A DNA stretch of 17,578 nucleotides, from contig JALVEX010000033.1 of NCBI GenBank assembly GCA_027030435.1, forward strand, positions 1-17,578, given 5' to 3'. Below the pieces are notes generated by a model, which had not been told where the DNA came from, did not search any database, and saw only the letters and a list, made by a program, of their open reading frames with translations. The translations under genes were made by a program, and so were the position numbers. Shown here piece after piece: positions 13,798 through 17,578 of this stretch. This stretch comes from Paracoccaceae bacterium. GTDB taxonomy: Bacteria > Pseudomonadota > Alphaproteobacteria > Rhodobacterales > Rhodobacteraceae. Position 1 is the first letter of the stretch, and every line of letters begins with the position of its first letter.

Positions 13798-14229
13798 CTA
13801 ACCCTGGCGGCGGCTCGGTGCAAGCACTGTCGCTTCGCCGGTGATGACCACCGTTTCCCCCACCCGCGCCTCGCAGTGCAGGATCACGCGGCGCTTTTCG
13901 GGGATCACCTTCTCCACCGTCACCGTGGCGGTGACCTCGTCGCCGAGCTTCACCGGCGCGGTGAAGCGCAGGTTCTGGCCGAGATAGATCGAGCCGTGGC
14001 CGGGCAGGCGCTCGCCGATAAGGGCCGAAAACAGGCTGGCCGATAGCATCCCGTGGGCGATGCGCGAGCCGAAGATCGAGCGGCTCGCGGCCTCGTCGCA
14101 CAGGTGAAGGGGATTGCGATCCTCGCTCAGCTCCGCGAAGATCTCGACTTCGTGCTCGGTGATCTTCTTGCTGATCGAGCGGCTGAGGCCGGGCTCGAGA
14201 TCCTCGAGGTAGATTGTGCCGATGCCCAT
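13798..14229 (-). CDS. MaoC family hydratase (PhaJ-like enoyl-CoA hydratase)
   Basis: The product is 143 residues, a single hot-dog domain. It shows the R-specific enoyl-CoA hydratase signature SEDRNPLHLCDEAA with the catalytic pair D37 and H42, then GSRIAHGML (54-62) and IYLGQNLRFTAPVKLGD. It probably hydrates trans-2-enoyl-CoA to (R)-3-hydroxyacyl-CoA, linking fatty acid oxidation to PHA or related pools, but MaoC proteins vary in substrate. I chose ATG 14229-14227 (MGIGTIYLEDLEPG), which fits relatives; a GTG at 14262 is in frame but lies within the inverted repeat described separately. The ribosome binding site is poor. It is the first gene of the maoC-ribF-ycgN-ltaE operon. Confidence 0.88.
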   Translation of the reverse strand: MGIGTIYLEDLEPGLSRSISKKITEHEVEIFAELSEDRNPLHLCDEAASRSIFGSRIAHGMLSASLFSALIGERLPGHGSIYLGQNLRFTAPVKLGDEVTATVTVEKVIPEKRRVILHCEARVGETVVITGEATVLAPSRRQG

Positions 14230-14254
14230 TGGTCCGTTTCTTTCCCTGTCAATG

Positions 14255-14297
14255 CTGCGCACGCAAGATGATTACTTTGCGGGCGCAGAAAATCCAA
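14255..14297 (-). promoter_or_regulatory. Inverted repeat and candidate promoter upstream of the maoC-ribF operon
   Basis: Arms CTGCGCACGCAA (14255-14266) and TTGCGGGCGCAG (14277-14288) pair over 12 bases with one mismatch around a 10-base spacer. On the minus strand a possible -35 TTGGAT (14297-14292) and, 17 bases on, TAATCA (14274-14269) place the -10 box inside the spacer, as in many operators. The -10 match is weak. The repeat starts about 25 bases before the maoC-like ATG. It could instead be a leader hairpin. Confidence 0.45.
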
Positions 14298-14315
14298 GGG
14301 GGAAAACGGCAGGGA

Positions 14316-14330
14316 GCGGGAATTTCCCGC
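14316..14330 (-). terminator. Weak candidate terminator after the ABC permease genes
   Basis: GCGGG/CCCGC (14316-14320 with 14326-14330) forms a short stem 5 bases after the permease stop. TTTT follows only 8-10 bases later on the minus strand, so it is not a canonical intrinsic terminator. Confidence 0.3.
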
Positions 14331-14335
14331 CCTTC

Positions 14336-15259
14336 TCAGCGGCCGCGGATGCGGGGATCGAGCGCGTCGCGCAGCCCGTCGCCGATGTAGTTGACGGCGA
14401 GCACGGTGAGCGAGATCGCAAGGCCCGGCCAGATCACCCGCTCCGGGTATTGCTGGAGGTAATCGGTGGCGTCGAAGAGGAGCCGCCCCCAGGTGGGGAA
14501 ATCGGAGGGAAAGCCAAGCCCGAGGAAGGAAAGCGCGCTTTCGGTGATGATGGCGTTGGCGATGCCGAGCGTGGCCGAGACCATGATCGGGGAAAGCACG
14601 TTGGGGAGCAGGTGGCGGGTGATCATGCGCCGGTCGGGCGTGCCGATGGAGCGCGCGGCGAGCACGAATTCGCGCTCCTTCAGCGCCAGCACATCGCCGC
14701 GCACGATGCGCGCCGTCTGCATCCAGCTGGTGATGCCGATCACGAACACGATCAGGATGAAGATCCCGCTTTCCGGCCCGAAGGCGGCGCGCAGCGGATC
14801 GCGGAAAAGCATGATGATCACCAGCAGCAGCGGCAGCAGCGGCAGGGCGAGGAAGAGATCGGTAAAGCGCATCAGGGGGCCGTCGAGCTTTTTGAAATAG
14901 CCGGCGAGCACGCCCACGAGGGTGCCGAAGAAGAGCGAGAGCGCCATGGCGGTGATGCCCACGGCCACGGATGTCTGGCCGCCCTTCAGCATCCGCGCCA
15001 GCGTATCGCGGCCCAGCTGATCGGTGCCGAAGGGATGGGCGAGCGAGGGGCCCTGATTGCGGGCGCGGATATCGATCGCGTCATAGGGGATGGGCCAGAG
15101 CCACGGCCCGATCACCACCGCCACAACGATGAACAGGAAGAAGCCCGCGCCCAGAAGCGCGCCCTTGTGGGTCTTGAACTGATCCCAGACATCGAGCCAC
15201 TGGCTGCGCGGCGGGCGGGTGGCTTCCTCGAAGCCCGGATCGCTCGTGTGGTCAGTCAT
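14336..15259 (-). CDS. ABC transporter permease, DppC/OppC-like
   Basis: This is the second inner-membrane permease of a peptide/opine/nickel-type (family 5) ABC importer. The product is 307 residues. An N-terminal cytoplasmic stretch (1-33) carries the family FKTHKGALLGAGFFLF; the first membrane helix is about 33-52, followed by the periplasmic part with HPFGTDQLGRDTLARM (75-90) typical of DppC. Further helices run through about 97-120, 135-153, 165-182, 225-245 and 275-295. The EAA-type cytoplasmic loop (about 199-220, AARSIGTPDRRMITRHLLPN) docks the ATPase. I chose ATG 15259-15257, which overlaps the upstream permease stop by 8 bases (ATGACTGA). No ATPase gene follows; the next gene is the unrelated maoC-like one. 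Confidence 0.93.
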   Translation of the reverse strand: MTDHTSDPGFEEATRPPRSQWLDVWDQFKTHKGALLGAGFFLFIVVAVVIGPWLWPIPYDAIDIRARNQGPSLAHPFGTDQLGRDTLARMLKGGQTSVAVGITAMALSLFFGTLVGVLAGYFKKLDGPLMRFTDLFLALPLLPLLLVIIMLFRDPLRAAFGPESGIFILIVFVIGITSWMQTARIVRGDVLALKEREFVLAARSIGTPDRRMITRHLLPNVLSPIMVSATLGIANAIITESALSFLGLGFPSDFPTWGRLLFDATDYLQQYPERVIWPGLAISLTVLAVNYIGDGLRDALDPRIRGR

Positions 15260-16259
15260 AACGGATCCTCGGATCAAGCACGCCGTAGAGAATATCGGCG
15301 ATGAGGTTGAACACCACGATCAGGATGGCGAAGATGAAGGTGAGGGTCTGCACCATCGGCAGGTCATTGGCCTGGATGGCGGTGATCAGGAGCTGGCCGA
15401 GACCGTTCACCTTGAATACCTGTTCCGTGATGATCGCGCCGCCAAACACCTGCGGCACCCCAAGGGCGATCACCGTCACCACCGGGATCATGGAATTCCT
15501 GAGCACATGCACCAGCACCACTGTCTTTTCCTTCAGCCCCTTGGCGCGGGCGGTGCGCACGTAATCCTGATTGAGATTGTCGAGCATGCTGGCGCGCATG
15601 AAGCGGCTGATCTGGGCGGCGTTGTAGAGCGCCAGCACTGAAACCGGCATGATCATCTGCTTCAATTGCTTCACGAAGGTTTCCCAGTCATGCACCACGA
15701 GGGTGGTATCGTAGATCGAGGGGAACCAGCCGAGCCAGACGGAGAAGATCACGATCATCAGCACGCCTGTGAAGAAGGTGGGCACGGAAAAGCCGATCAT
15801 CGAGATGAAGGTGCCGAGCTGATCGATGAAGGAATATTGCCGGTAGGCCGAGATCACCCCCACTGGCACGGCAATCAGAGCGCCCAGCACGTATGAAAGG
15901 CCGACGACCCAGAGCGTCTGCGGGATGCGCTGCCAGACGATATCCATCACCGGGCTGCGGCTCTGCCAGCTGATGATGCGCTGCATGCCGTCGCCCCAAT
16001 GGGTGCCGAACAGGGCATCGATCATATGCAGCGGTTCGACCCAGAAGAATTGCTGCAGCCATTTCAGGAAGCGGATATGGGTGGGCTGATCGAGGCCGAG
16101 TGCGATGCGCATCTTCTCCTTCACCTCGGGCGGTACGGTGAGGGGCACATTGGCCATCGGATCGCCCGGCGCCAGCTCGAGCAGAAGGAAGATCACCAGA
16201 GCGATGAACAGAAGCGTCGGGATCGCGAGCAGCAATCTTCGGATGGTGTAGTTCAGCAT
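15252..16259 (-). CDS. ABC transporter permease, DppB/OppB-like
   Basis: This is the first inner-membrane permease of the same importer. The product is 335 residues. The N-terminus MLNYTIRRLLLAIPTLLFIA starts the first membrane helix (about 9-30), followed by LAPGDPM typical of DppB. A long periplasmic region (about 31-112) precedes the remaining helices (about 115-138, 148-178, 203-222, 257-280, 303-327). The EAA-type loop is about 232-253 (DYVRTARAKGLKEKTVVLVHV). GAGG lies 6 bases before the ATG. It is separated from the solute-binding protein gene by 95 bases holding stem-loops, and overlaps the next permease by 8 bases. The substrate is not predictable from the permease. Confidence 0.94.
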   Translation of the reverse strand: MLNYTIRRLLLAIPTLLFIALVIFLLLELAPGDPMANVPLTVPPEVKEKMRIALGLDQPTHIRFLKWLQQFFWVEPLHMIDALFGTHWGDGMQRIISWQSRSPVMDIVWQRIPQTLWVVGLSYVLGALIAVPVGVISAYRQYSFIDQLGTFISMIGFSVPTFFTGVLMIVIFSVWLGWFPSIYDTTLVVHDWETFVKQLKQMIMPVSVLALYNAAQISRFMRASMLDNLNQDYVRTARAKGLKEKTVVLVHVLRNSMIPVVTVIALGVPQVFGGAIITEQVFKVNGLGQLLITAIQANDLPMVQTLTFIFAILIVVFNLIADILYGVLDPRIRYD

Positions 16260-16295
16260 CGGCGCCTCGGTTTAGCGTTCCGTTTTCCCTCGGGC

Positions 16296-16336
16296 GCCGC
16301 ACCCCGCGGGCTGCGGGATGCGGCAGGTTTTCCTGC
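16296..16336 (-). promoter_or_regulatory. Stem-loop pair between solute-binding protein gene and permeases
   Basis: The larger hairpin pairs GCCGCA (16296-16301) with TGCGGC (16319-16324) and CCCGC (16303-16307) with GCGGG (16313-16317), 11 pairs around one C/A mismatch and a 5-base loop. A second hairpin GCAGG-TTTT-CCTGC (16323-16336) adjoins and shares two bases with it. On the minus strand they follow the solute-binding protein gene and precede the permeases. By analogy with other importers, such structures can stabilise the binding-protein mRNA or reduce read-through; that role is inference. Confidence 0.5.
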
Positions 16337-16358
16337 GTTCAGATCACGTTCAGATCAC
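16337..16358. repeat. 11-base tandem duplication over the solute-binding protein stop codon
   Basis: GTTCAGATCAC occurs twice head to tail (16337-16347 and 16348-16358). The stop codon of the solute-binding protein gene (16357-16355) lies in the second copy, so the first copy is a duplicate just beyond the gene end. It looks like a slippage duplication. Confidence 0.7.
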
Positions 16359-17578
16359 TTCACGCGGTACCAGTCGGCGACGTTCCACAGCTCGCTGTCC
16401 CAGGCGTTGATCTTCACGCCGCCAAGCGAGTTGGAATGGGCCGAGACATTGCCGCGGTAGACGAGCGGCAGCATGATGTAGTTCTGCATCAGCATGTCGT
16501 TCATCGCCTTGGCAAGCTCGGCGCGCTTCTGAAGCTCGCCCGTCTTGGCCATCTCGTCGGTGAGCGCGTCATACTCCGGGTTGCAGTAGCGCGGCATGTT
16601 GTTGCCCTGCCACTGGTTTTCCGGGCTCGGAATCTGATCGCAGCGCCAGTTGCGCATGTAGGATTCCGGGTCCGTGCCGTCGAAGTTGTTGGCATACATC
16701 TCCACATCGGCATAGAACTTCTGGAAGGTATCCGGCGAGCCCGGATCGGAGCCGAAGAACACCGAGGCATCGATGTTGCGCAGCTCGGTTTCCACCCCGA
16801 TCTGCTTCCACCATTCCTTGATCAGCGCCTGGAAATCCTGGCGCACGGCGTTGGTGGAGGTCTGGTAGAGGATCGAGAGGCGCACGCCGTCCTTCTGGCG
16901 CACCCCGTCGGGGCCGGGCACCCATCCGGCTTCATCCAGCACCTTCTTGGCGCCTTCGATATCCTGCTGGAGGCAGGAATCATTGGCCTTGGAGGCGTAG
17001 ATTTCCGGCGCCGGCAGCACGTTGCAGGTGAGCTTGCCGGCCGGGCCATAGCCGATTTCCACCAGGAGCGGGCGATCGATCGCCATGGAAAGCGCCTTGC
17101 GCACCGCCGGATCGGTGAGGAAGGGGTGCGGGTGCTTCACGGTGGAGCGCTCGTCGCCCCATTTGGGATCGGGATCGGTGAGGTTGATCATGATCCGCTC
17201 GACGAGCGTGCCGAAGGAAGAGACAACCTTGCCCTTGCCCGCTTCCTGCATCTTCTTCAGCACGTCGGGCGCAAGCTGGAGGTTCCAGGCGTAATCGAAT
17301 TCGCCGGTTTCCAGCACCGCGCGCGCGGCCGCCGTGGCATCGCCGCCGCCCTTGAAGGTCACGGTGGCGAAGGCGGGCTTGTCGGCCTCGCGGTAGTTTT
17401 CGTTGGCCTTCAGCGTGATCACGTCATTGGGCCGGAATTCGGTCACCACGAAAGGCCCGGTGCCGATGGGGGCGAAGTTCTGCTCGGAGCATTCGGGCGC
17501 CTTGGGGCCCATGCAATCCTTGAACTGCGCCTTCTGGATGATCGGCGCCTGGGCGCCCACGAAAGGCGCATAGGGGAA
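16355..17578 (-). CDS. ABC transporter solute-binding protein, family 5 (partial, N-terminus off the window)
   Basis: The visible 407 residues are the C-terminal part of a periplasmic extracellular solute-binding protein family 5 (peptide/opine/nickel type, usually about 520-550 residues); the signal peptide and first lobe start are beyond the right edge. Family segments seen: FAPIGTGPFVVTEFRPND with the conserved GTGPF, RKALSMAIDRPLLVE, the GPAGKLTCNVLP stretch, AKKVLDEAGW and LPLVYRGNVSA near the end. Several cysteines (in KDCMGPKAPEC, LTCNVL, DSCLQQ, WRCDQIP, RYCNPEY) suggest disulfides in the periplasm. The frame is open to the window edge, so a GTG at 17560 is not taken as the start. It is followed by its two permeases. 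Ligand unknown. Confidence 0.92.
   Translation of the reverse strand, partial: FPYAPFVGAQAPIIQKAQFKDCMGPKAPECSEQNFAPIGTGPFVVTEFRPNDVITLKANENYREADKPAFATVTFKGGGDATAAARAVLETGEFDYAWNLQLAPDVLKKMQEAGKGKVVSSFGTLVERIMINLTDPDPKWGDERSTVKHPHPFLTDPAVRKALSMAIDRPLLVEIGYGPAGKLTCNVLPAPEIYASKANDSCLQQDIEGAKKVLDEAGWVPGPDGVRQKDGVRLSILYQTSTNAVRQDFQALIKEWWKQIGVETELRNIDASVFFGSDPGSPDTFQKFYADVEMYANNFDGTDPESYMRNWRCDQIPSPENQWQGNNMPRYCNPEYDALTDEMAKTGELQKRAELAKAMNDMLMQNYIMLPLVYRGNVSAHSNSLGGVKINAWDSELWNVADWYRVK

Noticed and set aside
13021..14046. 341-codon plus-strand frame opposite ribF and the maoC-like gene
   Set aside because: Shadow frame with no family likeness; both minus-strand genes have intact catalytic motifs.
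13789..14335. FMN riboswitch upstream of ribF
   Set aside because: I looked for the conserved multi-stem RFN layout and did not find it; ribF follows the maoC-like gene by 9 bases.
14216..15304. 362-codon plus-strand frame opposite the DppC-like permease
   Set aside because: His/Glu/Gly-rich shadow; the minus strand encodes a clear membrane permease.

Overview
The window is GC-rich, densely coded chromosomal DNA from an alphaproteobacterium, most likely of the Rhodobacterales/Rhodobacteraceae type. I base that on the protein sequences, on an F1 ATP synthase operon ordered atpH-atpA-atpG-atpD-atpC without the Fo genes (a usual alphaproteobacterial split), and on the gloB/methyltransferase pairing. 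That is pattern recognition; no search was run. I see no mobile element, CRISPR array, rRNA or tRNA.

Layout. 1-1477 (-) is the N-terminal two thirds of clpA, starting at GTG and running off the left edge. 1701-2468 (-) is gloB. 2552-3304 (+), divergent from gloB, is a degenerate class I methyltransferase-like gene. A 320-base gap with several stem-loops leads into atpHAGDC (3625-8497, +), which ends at a strong bidirectional terminator (8539-8567). prs (8706-9725, -) converges on the same terminator. Divergent from prs is a two-gene unit (9832-11235, +): a 2-hydroxychromene-2-carboxylate isomerase-like protein of the DsbA fold and an alpha/beta hydrolase, joined stop-to-start. Next, on the minus strand, a tight operon reads maoC-like hydratase, ribF, a YcgN-type cysteine-cluster protein and ltaE (14229 down to 11323), with overlaps or gaps under 10 bases. 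The right end (17578 down to 14336, -) is a peptide/opine-type ABC importer: the C-terminal part of a family 5 solute-binding protein, then two permeases (DppB-like, DppC-like) overlapping by 8 bases. No ABC ATPase gene is in view.

How the genes work together. Most of the window is housekeeping: protein quality control (ClpA), methylglyoxal detoxification (GloB), ATP synthesis (F1 sector), PRPP supply (Prs) and flavin cofactors (RibF). The importer and the isomerase/hydrolase pair are the accessory metabolic parts.

I found no convincing new multi-gene system. The best unexplained signals are non-coding. The strongest is a two-box element (GGGGATATTTA, 2-3 bases, GACCAGTGATG) present twice, each copy 53-58 bases after a stop codon, in the same orientation as the gene before it, and next to a stem-loop. 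Others are a perfect 12-base direct repeat upstream of clpA, a long stem-loop just before the atpH ribosome binding site, a 12-base inverted repeat around a possible -10 box upstream of the maoC operon, and a stem-loop pair with an 11-base tandem duplication between the solute-binding protein gene and its permeases.
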